Positions 9,983 through 20,890 of a stretch of DNA of 64,000 nt are shown here, in pieces. This stretch comes from Apostichopus japonicus (taxonomy: Eukaryota > Echinodermata > Holothuroidea > Aspidochirotida > Stichopodidae): the NCBI RefSeq assembly GCF_037975245.1, contig NC_092578.1:15668321-15732320 (forward strand), read 5' to 3'. A model generated the notes under the pieces. That model saw nothing but the letters and a program-made list of their open reading frames with translations. It did no database searches and was not told the DNA's origin. Numbering within the stretch: position 1 is the stretch's first letter; each line of letters starts with the position of its first letter. Made by a program: the position numbers and the translations under genes.

Positions 9983-12841
9983 CTCACCTACCGAAGAACT
10001 GCGTGCAACAGTCGCTCTCTGCAACCAAACCATCGCCGACCTCGTAGACAAGAAACTTCTAAAGTTTGAAAAGGCTCAGCGTGGAATATTCAAAAAGCGA
10101 TCGGTCAGCCATCACCGAGAGCGGGATGACGTCATACGCGTCCTAAATCGGCTTAGCGAAGAAAGCCGTCAAGTGGTGAAGATCCATCACGATATGGCAT
10201 GTCAGCTGAAAATCAAGCAACGGGATCAGACGATCCTTAAGAAAGCTGTGACCAGTTTCGGCAAAGAGGTAAAAGCCAATTCTGCCGAGCGTCGAGTAAT
10301 GAAGGGTAACCTCGGGTCAAAGACCGTGCAGTGCCGAGAGCTGGAGAATCAGCTCAAAGAGACCGACTCGAGGTGGAATGACAGACTTGCTGCTAAGGAG
10401 CAGGAGTGTCAGCGACGCAAGAAGAAGGAGATGAACATGACTCACTTATTACGAGAAAATAGTCAAACCTTAGATATCGTCACCTCGGAGCTCAACAACG
10501 CTAAAACCGAAATGACGTCATTACTGGAAGACAACCAGCAGCTCAAGATCAAGATGACGTCACTCCAGATTACTTCTGATAAGACCGAGTACGATCTGCA
10601 GACTTCTTTGAGATTCAAAGATAAACTACAAGCTGAAAAGTCTGTCCTTGAATCCAAGGTTAAGATTCTGGAAGAAAAACTGAGATCACAGAGGCAGTTC
10701 TTTTGTGAGCAAGAGGAAACCCTACGCAAGCAATGGGGAGAAATGCTTCTCATAAAGGAGAGAGATTGTGAGAGGTACAAGAAAGAGGTGGAAAACATGG
10801 CCATTACTTTAAACAAGAGCAATAGCGTTGTTTATAAACTCACTGCCGAGCTTAGCAAAGCTAAGAAAGAACTTACATCATTGCGAAACAATAACCTGAG
10901 TCAAAAGAAGACTATGAAGGTTTTAGAGAAAAGTCTGAAGAAAGTTAAACAGAACTTAACTACTGTTAATGCCGAGCATGAAGCTAACATACAGTATCTC
11001 GAATCGGATGTAAAGACCATGGAAGAAAAGTTTATTTCAGAAAGAAAGATTCACAGTGAAGAGGCAAAAGTCATTAGAGAGATTCACGAAGAGGAGATGA
11101 CTTGCATGAAAGGACGAATGGATTCTCAGATTGTTGCCAAAGATGAAATAATTCAAAGTCTCCAGTCCGGGATGAAAGCACTAGAAGATAAATTGAAAGA
11201 ACAAAGACTGTTTCATCAAGAGGAAGTGAAGGACCTTGAAAGACAATACGAGATAAAGATCGGAGACGGAAAGATTATGACGGAGAAAGCAATCGGAGAA
11301 AAGAAAGAGCTGCGTAATAAGCTGGAAGAATTGAATCAGTCTTACACAGATGTGATGGAACACAGTAAGGAGATGGAGATGATCTATGAGATGAAAACAA
11401 CGCAATACATGGGTGAGATTACTCAGCTGGAGGAACACTTTGCCAAAGAGAAGTCTTAATTGCAACAGCAGACGGACAGAATGGCAGAATATTATAGCAA
11501 AATGGTTGAAGAGAAGGAAAACAAACTGAAATGCTATGAACAGAAAATGCAAGAATCTCTCAACCAGATCGAGGTACTGAAGAAGTCTGTATCGAAAGAG
11601 AATGAATTCAAACTGAAAGCAGATGAACTACAAAGACAATTGAATGAGATGAAGAATTTAACAGAAGAACACGAACTGATGCAAGTTCGTTTATTCCTTG
11701 AGACCTGCTGCAGTAACGCTGCCAATGACGAAGTAACAGCAACCTTCCAACAAGAGAAAGTAAGTTATGAGTCTAAGTACGAAAAGGAACTTAGCCAGAC
11801 AAGATGTAACTACGACGTTCTTGTAAGGAACAGCCACAAACTTAGAGAGGAAAATGAAGAAGCAAAGAAGAAACTGATTGATCTCCTCCAGAAAGTTGAC
11901 AGTACCGGCTTGCAACAAGACCAAGAAGAAATGCAATCTGAAAGAGCAGGGGAACACAGAGGGTCTTTCATGAAACACAAAGAAGAAATGCCTGACATAG
12001 ACAAGGGTTCACATTCACAGCTATCTTTTCTGATATGTGAACTTGGTCAGTATCTGATTCACAGGAATCAGTTCACGCATCCTGTCGGACGGGAACTTGT
12101 ACAACAAAACAAGGAGAATACAGATGAGTTGATTGCACTTGAGGAACAAATAAAACGTCTGGAAAAGACTAACATTGATCTTCAGAAAGATTCAGAATAT
12201 AAAGCAGATCACTTACGTCAGAATAACAAACAATTACAAAAGAGGTTCTTAAATCTACAGGACAAACATGCGAACCTTAGGCAACAATACGATAAAATGA
12301 AATACAGGATGCATGTGAAAACTGATGGGTTGTTAACATCGAAGCGAGACAAGGGTCTTTCGTCAGATAATGACGTAGAAGCTGATCGTGACGTCAGAGT
12401 GACGCAACTGAAAGGAGAACTGAAAGAGAAGACCAAGGAGCAGGAGGAGATGAGATTGTTGATTCGTTGGTTGAAGAAAGACTTATACAAAGCTAACAAC
12501 GATTTGATACAGCTCAAGAAAGAAAATACTGAATTTATTAGTAGTAATGGGAAGTTGGAGAGCGAATTGCAGCAATGGATTCATAAAGCTTCATCGATGA
12601 GGAAAAACGATGTTCACGCGATGCATAGAGCGGTGCAGTTAAAAGAAGCGGAACGTGTTAAGACTCATGCAAAAATGAATTTCATACAAATGAAAAAGAA
12701 AAATATGTGGAACGAGCAGGAAATGGAAAGGTTACAGGCGATCGTCGCGGAGAGGGAGGAAGAATTCAAAAGGATTAGCCGGGATTTGGCGGATGGTGAG
12801 AGTGACGTCACAGCTCTGCTCAGTGAATTAGACAAAGCAAA
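9983..12841 (+). CDS. Coiled-coil gene copy A, large exon 3 (with premature TAA)
   Basis: This 2859-bp exon lies between acceptor ATCAG and donor GTAAGT and encodes most of the coiled coil, entering and leaving in phase 2. It starts in SPTEELRATVALCNQTIADL and is the same length as copy B without one indel. The only lesion is TAA at 11457-11459. Leu, Glu, Lys, Gln and Met recur with heptad spacing. The few Cys residues and the segment around LFLETCCSNAA and the HSQLSFLICELGQYLIHRNQ region break the coil and may be hinges. Confidence 0.8.
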
Positions 12842-13201
12842 GTAAGTATTCATGAAATTTACGTAACAGGTTTGACATTATACAAAATATTTTGTAAACA
12901 TCTTGTAGTTAGAGGAAGGGAATGTTTGGTGACCCATTAAATTTTCTTTCTTGCAAACCGGTTAACTGATTAATTTTGGGTTAAACTAACCGGTAATATA
13001 AAACCCTATCGATTTGTGTGTGTGTTTTCTTCCGAGGACTCCGTGAATGCCAGAATACCCGTAAGAGTAGACTTATTTCAATGTTACCATCTTTGAAAAG
13101 CTTGTACGCAGGTTACATCAGAAACCACGTCCAAGCAATGTAGAAAACTATCTGGCGAAAACCTGGGCTTATGTGCGTCCCTATGTGCGTTAAACTAAGA
13201 A

Positions 13202-13203
<2 letters not shown>

Positions 13204-13255
<52 letters not shown>
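13204..13255. repeat. (TA)n microsatellite in intron 3, copy A
   Basis: An almost pure TA run of about 50 bp in the last intron. Copy B has its own (TA)n run at the same place (about 26001-26038) with a different flank, so the site is hypervariable. Confidence 0.9.
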
Positions 13256-13263
<8 letters not shown>

Positions 13264-13310
13264 TCTTATTTTTGCTCCAACATAGTTGGTTTATTCTCTT
13301 CCATTTACAG

Positions 13311-13425
13311 GATGAAGGTTAAAGAGAAAACGAAGGAGATGAAGAGGATGCAGAAGCAAATGGATGAAATCGAGAAAGATAACAGAGATCTACAGGAGGA
13401 GATCATGGCTTATGAAAATACTTAA
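13311..13425 (+). CDS. Coiled-coil gene copy A, last exon
   Basis: The acceptor is TTTACAG|G, completing an AAG codon split by intron 3, followed by MKVKEKTKEMKRMQKQMDEI and ending in MAYENT then TAA. It continues the coiled coil to the C-terminus. Copy B has the same exon with small changes (LQKPMEE instead of MQKQMDE). Confidence 0.7.
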
Positions 13426-13683
13426 AGAATCAAATATCAGACCTGGGGCGGGGGAGGGGGTGGGGCGGGTGGGATGGAGCTTTGATGGAAAGGGCGACAT
13501 CATGAGCGGAGATCAATCAAGGAAAATGTTGATATTCATTATGCAATGATAATGAAAATTCTTAAAGTTGAAGAAAATGATATACACGCGTAAAATGTTT
13601 CATGCTAAGTGCTAAAAATGCAGTAAATATTTCACGAACTGACGAGCTATAGTAAAACCAGAAATTGTAAAACGTGAAAATTA

Positions 13684-13689
13684 AATAAA
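13684..13689 (+). promoter_or_regulatory. Polyadenylation signal AATAAA, copy A
   Basis: An AATAAA hexamer about 260 bp after the stop of the coiled-coil gene. Copy B has one at the equivalent place (26475-26480). It would give a short 3' UTR. Confidence 0.5.
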
Positions 13690-14295
13690 ATTAAAAATAA
13701 TCAATACAAAAAATCACTTTTCCCTCTTATTGTTTATTCTGTATATATTAATCCTGTTTACATGAGATATTACGTCATAGATTTTCAAGTCAGACCGCTC
13801 TGTAAAAATGTTTATTCCTCTTAAACAGTTTTGACCAAATAAGATATAATACAGGAAGTATAACATTTAGTATAAGCATAAGAAGGTAACAGGAAAACGT
13901 CCCCCTAATATTCATCTTAAAATGGTCAAAATATTATTTGTATTTCTCTATCCCTAACGATTCGACCATGCAATCTTGCCACCAAAATATTGTGAAAAGG
14001 ATACCAAACCATTGATTACATGCTGTTATGCATTTGTCGAAATAGAAAGCGACCTCACTCTGTTATCCTATATAATACGTTTGCTGATCATCGCTTCTCG
14101 GCCTTATGTTCCCTTCTAGGGGAATCGTGATAGAGACCTGACGATTATCACAAAGTCACAGTCTCGATGCAAGGGGCCTGGTGTTGAGAGCGGATTCCCG
14201 ACTATCCAGGACTTTTTTATTCAGGTGACGACGGTCAAGATTGGAGTTCAATCGGCCAGTGGTCAGCTGCTGGCTTGACATGACCCAATGTTACC
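13690..14295. other. 3' flank of unit copy A
   Basis: This is non-coding sequence shared with 26481-27570 and 27685-27800 of copy B, but the blocks are in a different order. Bases 14090-14105 equal the first 16 bases of metazoan U2 snRNA and then diverge. A following block (gatgcaaggg.ctggtgttgagagcggat) recurs at about 27770-27793 and 43178-43207. Confidence 0.5.
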
Positions 14296-14455
14296 AAAAA
14301 AACCTTTTCCTTGTTCTGTAGAACATAGCCCCCCCCCCTAAATGCTAATAGCAGAAGACTAGCCACGCCCCTGTTTGCAACTGACGTTTACCGTAGTTTC
14401 ACTGCTGTTCAATATTCTATTAGAAAAGTTCATTTCTAAACTTCTTCGAGTCCTC
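14296..14455. repeat. Dispersed repeat, also at 37390-37565
   Basis: The segment around 'tgtagaacatag', a C run, 'gcagaagactagccacgcc.ctg' and 'tttgcaactgacgttta' is shared with 37390-37565, where it includes the right end of a small hAT-like element and its flank. A whole block, element plus target, was therefore copied to one of the two places. Confidence 0.6.
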
Positions 14456-15080
14456 ATGGCATTTTGCATTCTGGTTCTTTTACATGTCTTTGTGTAACAA
14501 TGTTCCTGTTAAATGAATAAACACTTAAAAACTCGAGTATTATTCCCGACAATCAGATAATCCATTTTGCGCCGCTTTGCATTCTTGAATACACTCTTCC
14601 CTCTACACACATTCATACATACATAGCCTACACAAACAGACACACACTCAGCGTTTCGAAACCAAAATTCATGCTGTGGTCTATCAATGAATGTTACAAA
14701 AATAATGATATTTTAAAGAAAACCAATTACCCTTGTCGCCTGTCTACGTATATACTTGTAACAAAAAACAAACAAAAAAGTCATTTACAGGGATTTCATT
14801 CTTGATTAATCACTTTCCATTTCGCTTTGTTCTTGCAACTAACTACAATTTCAAGTGATGTGATATTCATTTGCCTTTGTCGTTTACCTCCATTTCATAA
14901 ACAAAAGTCTGTTCAAAGTATAGGCCGATCTCTTTTGAGATCCGGCTTTCGGAATCACAAATGATTTCGAGTTGGTTAGCATCATGTTTGTTCTCTAGGG
15001 TGTGTCACCACAACAGAACTAGTATTGTTCGATACAGGTGACAAACGCCTACAGTGAAATAACGACCTTCCTTTGGACAT
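14456..15080. other. Spacer between units, left part
   Basis: This spacer sequence between copy A and copy B is AT-rich, with no long ORF, RNA gene or repeat that I can support. Its counterpart upstream of copy A lies outside the window. Confidence 0.4.
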
Positions 15081-15088
15081 ACAATCAG

Positions 15089-15163
15089 CGTCCATAGCCT
15101 AGTGGTTAGGGTGTCCGCATATAAAGCGGGAGGCCCGGGCTCGAATCCCGGTGGGGGCTGGAA
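15089..15163 (+). repeat. tRNA-like sequence, head of a tRNA-derived SINE
   Basis: The sequence has an A box (TAGCCTAGTGG) and a B box (GGCTCGAATCC) at tRNA spacing. It folds into a near-complete cloverleaf: acceptor AGCGTCC with GGGGGCT (one mismatch) and anticodon stem TCCGC/GCGGG with loop ATATAAA. The T stem CCGGG/CCCGG is perfect. The D arm is poor and the sequence runs directly into a non-tRNA tail (GAAGTTTTTTCTCTGC). This fits the head of a tRNA-derived SINE better than a working tRNA gene. Confidence 0.6.
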
Positions 15164-15786
15164 GTTTTTTCTCTGCTCTGGATTTTCCAACTCACTTCAG
15201 TTATATAGATGGATAGATAGGTATACACTTGGGCTTGTATATAAAATTGAAACTGCGGTGGAAAGAATAATATATAGTTAACATTGGATAACTTCAAAAA
15301 CGATTAGGAGCAATTAAAAGAAATATTGACATTGACACTGGATATGTGTTACTCTACAATAATTGTCGAGAGGAGAATCTCAGTTCATACACTACCGTGG
15401 CTGTTATATATCCTGCATTGGTCGTAACCACTAACGGAGGATGTCATTTCTCTGTAGGCTGCATGAGCCTGACACATCCTAGTCATATTTTGGGACTATA
15501 ACCTTATTTTAACAATATCGGTCTATTCCACTCAGAAAACTTGATTAATACCATGGTTTGAGAGAAAACCAAATAGTTGGTAATATAAAAAAAACAACTA
15601 TATTGCACTACACAGCGCACTAAGTATATATGCTCCGAGATTTGGGAGAGCTTGTTGGAGAATACTTGCATTGCATTTGCCAAACCAAGATGAACAGAGG
15701 ATGTATGTGCAAAGTGGGCCTGTAATCCGGAAGGAACGGAATAACGTACCGTGTTACCTTTCGTTATTAAGGTTTTATACGTCGAT
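15164..15786. other. Upstream region of Ig exon, copy B
   Basis: This holds the presumed SINE tail and then the promoter side and 5' UTR of the Ig gene. A short open stretch runs into the exon from about 15751. I cannot place a TATA box or transcription start with confidence. Confidence 0.4.
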
Positions 15787-16576
15787 ATGGAGATTGTACT
15801 TTTGTTGTTATCGTTTTTCCTCTTTTTATCGTCATTTTCGGAGGGAAGTGATTGTGAAATTCATTGTCAACATGAACCGTCTGTCAGAACTACAGACTGT
15901 TATGCGGTTGTAGGCTGTGACTTCTCATTTCCAAATCTTTCTTTCTCTTATACATACCATATATACATAGTGAAATTACAATTTAACTACACCGGCACAT
16001 CCCAAAGTGAAGAATTATCTCGTAGTATTTTGTCGTACAGTGAAGTATTTTGGGCTTATAAAGCTCATACAGTGAACCGTTATATTTTTCAAGTGGAATA
16101 CTCACATAGAGAGAATCCAATGTATTTTTATGATTTCGCTTTTGGGATCCTAGGCCTTCAGCCAGAAGACGCAGGAACGTATCGTGTGACGCTGATAGAT
16201 TATAATGGCTTGTATGACAATGTTCATCTCCTTCATCATACCTACCGCCTTGTCACAATTTATCAGCCGTCTGCACCTCTTCTTTGTGAATTTCAAGATC
16301 TGAGTTCAGTTTTGGATGATCGCAATGACTATAAACTAACGTGTTCGATTCGTAACGCATATCCCGTCATAGACATAAAAGTTATTGAACCAAATGAGTG
16401 TACATTTGAGTCACATTATTACGATGACGGCATCCATAGTGAGGTAACTGTTTCCATTACCTATTGTGAAGGTAATTCAACAGTCGGATGTGTTGCTATC
16501 CAGAGACAGTTGGAGTTCATGTCCATCAATGGTTACTCAGATAGTTGTTTTGGGGAAATGACAAAATCAAATCCCG
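15787..16576 (+). CDS. Ig-superfamily secreted or receptor protein, first exon (copy B)
   Basis: The chosen Met begins a typical signal peptide (MEIVLLLLSFFLFLSSFSEG, residues 1-20). Residues about 23-160 resemble an Ig V-type fold: a Cys at 44 in VVGCDFSF and the strand-F signature D-A-G-T-Y (128-132). The Cys usually two residues after that Tyr is Val 134, so the domain lacks the canonical disulfide. Residues about 163-255 look like a second Ig-like domain with Cys 186 (KLTCSIRN) and Cys 235 (VGCVAIQ). The exon is 263 codons plus one base and ends at CCCG|GTAAGT, phase 1. No membrane segment is present in this exon, so later exons are needed for a receptor. The protein should be extracellular; the ligand is unknown. 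I do not recognise a specific family. The last 61 bases recur at 1-61. Confidence 0.7.
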
Positions 16577-18100
16577 GTAAGTTGTTTTTGAATCTTATAT
16601 AAGAGCCTTTCAAAGTAGCAAGGTTTCAAGTATCTGTGACACACCATGTATATTTCTCTACAATTAGGCTATTCATATACTGTACTATCATGCCGCGCTT
16701 TGGAAGTACTCCTATACTGACAGTATGAACAATATGAATATCATGTTTCTATCATATATGGATTAGGAACTCTTCATACTGTCAGTACGAGTGATTTGAA
16801 GCATGCCTTGGAAGAACAGTATAGAGTGGTATAAACATAAGGAAATTATCCTTAAATGGCTTCGCCTTAGTGGTTCGGCGTCAGTGGTCTGAATCTATAA
16901 CTTCTTAACACACTAATAAGATGAAATAGATTCGTCATTCCCGTAGTCTCACACACACTCATGGTCGGGCATTTTAAAATGAATGTCATGCATAGCTTTA
17001 AATTATTGTAATTGATTTGTTCTCTAATTATTATTAGGAATCACTGTTTAGTTTAAGCAGCAAATATAAAAATAATCGTAGCTTTCTTGTGGTGCCTGCT
17101 CTTTTCCACTTCAATTTAAGATTGAGCAGAAGAAACAAATTTGATACAAAGTGAAAGTCACATTCCATGGCTGTAATACCAAAACGACATACATCATTTT
17201 GACATGAAACAACGGCTTGCCTATAAGATATCAACATATCAAGCACAAAACATTAAAATACGTGCAATATAAAATGCAAAATACAACAACTGATTAACCA
17301 ATCTTCCCACGTTTCTTTCTTCTTTGCAATGATATTTGGTTTAAAATATCTATTTACTTAGCTCGACAATCTGCTTCAAATAATTTTTGGCAGAAATATC
17401 GAACTCACCGGACTACTGAGAAACGTTTTAATCTATGTAACGGTTGACTTTATGCCTTTTTCAGCTTTATTCTTTGGTGACGGGAATTGTACCTTTATGT
17501 CATAAATATTAATTTGGCATGGAATCACGTGATCGGTGGAATTTTTTTTTTTTTGGGGGGGGGGCTGAAAATTACCTAAATAGTCTGTAGTCATACGTTT
17601 AAACATGATGACTCTCCAATAGTATAATTTTGTTTCTTTATGGCTAGAAATATACTCTTAGAATCTACAAATAATAGTTACTATAAATTTTGGTTTCGAT
17701 GATAATCGTAACCTGTGTGTATGTTTGGGGGGAGGGAGGTGTACACCTCATAAGAATAGGAGATTGTTGGCAATTGGAAATTAGCTTATGAGCATCCGTA
17801 GAATCAAATAAAATCTCACGAACAAAGTTCCGTAAGATTCATCGTGTCGATAAGCTGCATAATTGCGCTAATGTTATACTAGCACAACGTTGCGTATATG
17901 AATGTATATATATATCAATATTTATATAATATTGATTATAGACCTAATTTATTGTCAAAATATGCCTCAGAATACATCAAATCTTATTGAATAGGATTTA
18001 CATTCACCGAGCCTGTAGTCGCACCCCTCCTTTGTAATTTTTTTTTATCCGACTACATCCCCTATACCTAAATCAGTCAGGCAAAATTTGTAATTTGCTC
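16577..18100. other. Downstream intron/non-coding region of Ig exon, copy B
   Basis: This region is homologous to 62-1675 and 3767-3890 of copy A, without the hAT-like insertion found there. Near 17968-17975 it carries the single CTCAGAAT that is the empty site of that element. A TTATTATTAG acceptor-like site at about 17038 is conserved in copy A (about 512) but leads to only a few codons before a stop. Confidence 0.5.
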
Positions 18101-18562
18101 AGGCAACACCACTTGCCCACCCCCCCCCACCCCCTTGAAAATCATAAATTGAAGGAAGAAAAGTTAAACATTTGACATTTCAATGATTTCACCCAACCAA
18201 CAGTTCTCTAGTTATGTTCATTGCATACGGACCCATAATGCACTACTGAAATTATTGAAAGTCAAAATCCTAAGACATGAGATCTTAAAATAACCGATGT
18301 GTAAATGCAACCTGAACGGGAAGTGTCTTTTCCAACGATCTAGGAGTATTTTTTGGCCAAAACAAATCGTGGTACGCTCTGCGCCAACGGCTGTGGCGCT
18401 CCGCTTAGACAGTATCGAGTAGTGTGTTACACCTACATGACCAACTGATTCCCCCTTCCCCCTTGTGAAAATTTCTGCGGACGCCCTTGCTTGGAGCTCC
18501 TGATAGGGGCCCATTTGGGCCAGTAGCCGGGGGCCCCCAGGCTCATCGTTACGCCACTGAGA
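18101..18562 (-). mobile_element. hAT-like fragment, copy B
   Basis: A stretch absent from copy A contains the shared hairpin module in reverse orientation (about 18350-18410, GGTACGCTCTGCGCCAACGG and GTGGCGCTCCGCTTAGACA). It ends with GTTACGCCACTG, matching the right end type of the hAT-like elements. The left boundary is uncertain and no clean target duplication is seen, because copy A has lost or gained other sequence at this place. Confidence 0.5.
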
Positions 18563-19195
18563 TAATATCTGAAACTGCTGCAGCTGAAGTCACCAGAATC
18601 TCCACCAGGGCTTAGAAAACTTTCCAGAGAATTGTAATTCCGCTTTCTGATTTGTGTTTCTGTTCTAACTGAGCCGCTATGAGAGAACGAGAATTATCAC
18701 CAAATGCTAAAGCTTCCAGCGCCTTTCCCCTAAGACCCCACCAGTGCAATTAAGCAGTTGTTCAGTGTTGTTGAGGAGCCGGCAGGGATGTCAGTTGTAG
18801 GAGTTTGGGTCTCGACGCAATCGACGGACACATTCAGTTTAATTCTTTGCAGTCAGGGCAGTGTGCGTCCAGCTTTAAATGTATGATTTCCCTAAATCCT
18901 ATTGTGATTCGCTTCTGGAGTATAGCCAATCTGTACCAATAACTCATACACTACACTTAACTCACACTACTGCCATACAACAAAGTAGTATATAAGACAA
19001 TTGTTCTCATCGACACAGCTGCCACAATTCGTCTGATATAACTTTATAATTCGGACCGAATGTAAGATGATATTAAACTCTCACTGTGTATAGAGACCAT
19101 TTAATATGCGGGAGAGATAATGTAACCATACATCATCAAATTAGCACAGTCACCCACCCCGTACCCAGCCCGAAAAAAAAACTTTCGACTACGTA
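18563..19195. other. Non-coding part of unit copy B
   Basis: This aligns with about 4625-5278 of copy A with scattered substitutions and a few indels. I see no exon supported by conserved frame and splice sites. Confidence 0.45.
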
Positions 19196-19387
19196 CTAAA
19201 ACATCAAGGTGCGACTCATGTGTGTATTTATAAATAAATCATTACCTACAGATAAAGAATCAGAATTGACAGTCTGTCCAACGAATAATCTAACTCTGTA
19301 TTCATAAATACCGCCATCTATTACAATTCTGTCACCACCGGCGTATAGGTCTCGCACCAAAATTAATTGCTCCCATTTATTCAACAA
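19196..19387 (-). other. Conserved minus-strand ORF, copy B (possible exon)
   Basis: Counterpart of 5279-5473. The residues NKWEQLILVRDLYAGGDRIV and GGIYEYRVRLFVGQTVNS keep the frame, with an in-frame indel in the DGI/GGDRI region relative to copy A. The upstream minus-strand acceptor seen as AG in copy A is not conserved, so an active exon is doubtful. Confidence 0.25.
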
Positions 19388-19752
19388 TTACAGATATCTC
19401 TTATTCATTTTTGGATATCTCTAATGCATTTTCAGATATCTCTAATGCATTTCCAGATTTCAACATATTTGAGATATCAGAAATTGAATTCGAGATATCA
19501 AGAATTCGATTTAGAGATATCCAAACTCGAATTAGAGATATCGGGAATGTAATTCGAGATATCCAAAATTAAATTAGAGATATCAAGAATTCGGATTCGA
19601 GATATCCAAATTTGAATTAGAGTTATCAAAAATTGAATTCGAGATGTCCAAAATTGAATTAGAAATATCAAGAATTCGAATCAGAGATATCCAAACTTGA
19701 ATTAGAGATATCGGGTATGCAATTAGAGATATCCAAAACTGAATTAGAGATA
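19383..19752. repeat. GATATC-rich minisatellite, copy B
   Basis: The same roughly 20-bp array as 5505-5998, with units such as gagatatccaaaattgaatt, but with fewer units. It shows array length change since duplication. Confidence 0.85.
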
Positions 19753-20039
19753 CATAGACGTAGGGAGTCCAAAACAACGGACGTGTACTACGGTACTCTA
19801 ATTGTGGTGAAATATTTGAGAATGATTATTTTTGTTTTAGGGTTGCTAGTATGAAGAGTGGTTTGGTAAAAGATATTGTAAATGATGTAAGTGACTGTAA
19901 GGATAATATAGGCCTATCATTCTTATTCATATTTTAACCTCTTTATATTTACGATTATTCGTATAGTTGCTAAGTTAAATAACATCACGAGAACATTGCC
20001 GTTCTTTACCACCGTATAATTTCCAGTTACATGCGATGT

Positions 20040-20560
20040 AATTCGTGACGTCAATTCGTGACGTCAAAACGTTTACAGCCATGTATGTTCGTGTTTGACG
20101 CAGTTTGTTTTGTTTTGTGCGTTTTCTTTAACATGTCATTGCATTTTATGTGCAATAATTTGCTGCGTACGTCGAGAGATCATATAGATAGCGCCTTGAC
20201 GCAATCCCTTTAGTCATGCCCTATTCCCTCTGGGAATGCTAATGTTATGTGTTAGTCAAAGGTTTCCTTACATGTCTTACATCGCGCATTAAATCAGTTA
20301 ATTAATACGCAAGTATTTCGTGACGTCAAAACGTTTGTAGCCATGTATGATCGTGTGTGACACAGATGCGCGCACATTAAAGTCTCTTGTTTTGCGCGTT
20401 TGTTTTTAACATGTCATTGCATTTTATGCGCAGTTATTTGCTTCGTCCAGAGATCATATAGATAGCGCCTTCGCGCAATACCTTTGGCCATACCGTATTC
20501 CATATACCAATGCTAATGTTATGTGTTCGTCAAAGGTTTCGTTGCAATTATTATATCACG
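20040..20560. repeat. Internal tandem duplication in unit copy B
   Basis: Two diverged copies of a segment of about 250 bp follow each other. Each runs from 'cgtgacgtcaaaacgttt' through 'ttaacatgtcattgcatttt' to 'tagcgcctt.gcgcaat'. Copy A has related pieces at about 6278-6385 and 6676-6804, separated by the reverse transcriptase fragment. The duplication may therefore predate the unit duplication. No coding content. Confidence 0.6.
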
Positions 20561-20749
20561 CATTAGATCAGTTAATACGCCAGTTTCCGCGTAAGGTAAA
20601 ATGCGTCACTGTTGCGTCACTGTAGTTTTCCTAAGGTGGAAATATACTGTGATACCTAGTAACCGTTACCACACATTAGATGTCAACACATCGATTCTTA
20701 AAGTTTGCGTACTTGCTATACTTTTACTTTCGGAGCATTCAAAGCGATT

Positions 20750-20890
20750 ATGTCTGAATTTATTCAGAAACCAAGCGAACCTGCGAATAACAACGTCGCA
20801 TGGGGATTTCCCGGCTGTGATGCGTTGAGCGATGACTCGCTCCGCATCAAGTTTGGTGATTTTGAAGTCCAACCTATGGACAATGATAAG
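20750..20890 (+). CDS. Coiled-coil gene copy B, exon 1
   Basis: 47 codons from MSEFIQ to MDNDK, donor AAG|GTCAGT, phase 0. Upstream the frame stays open to a possible acceptor at 20734-20735 (TTACTTTCGGAG|CATT). This would allow the exon to start at 20736 in phase 1, matching the phase of the Ig exon donor at 16576. Confidence 0.7.

Larger units (their letters stand above)
8117..13425 (+). pseudogene. Coiled-coil protein gene, copy A (in-frame stop)
   Basis: Four exons can be joined in frame: 8117-8257, 9519-9697, 9983-12841 and 13311-13425. They have the same lengths (141, 179, 2859 and 115 bp) and phases as copy B. The product would be 1097 residues, but a TAA at 11457-11459 replaces the CAA of copy B and would end it after 598. 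The frame continues open beyond it to the normal C-terminus, so this is a single nonsense change with no frameshift. Residues 1 to about 106 are not coiled (acidic, then rich in Ser, Asn and Pro); the rest is a Glu/Lys/Gln/Leu heptad coiled coil. I do not recognise the family. A last intron about 1.4 kb downstream of the stop makes nonsense-mediated decay likely. A truncated functional protein, stop read-through or a sequencing error cannot be excluded. Confidence 0.8.

Noticed and set aside
10463-12853. Several long minus-strand frames opposite the coiled-coil exon
   Set aside because: They are antisense shadows of a Glu/Lys-rich exon, giving Leu/Phe/Ser-rich sequence; the same occurs in copy B.
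15089-15163. Functional tRNA gene
   Set aside because: The D arm is poor, the acceptor has a mismatch and the sequence runs into a SINE-type tail, so a tRNA-derived SINE is more likely.
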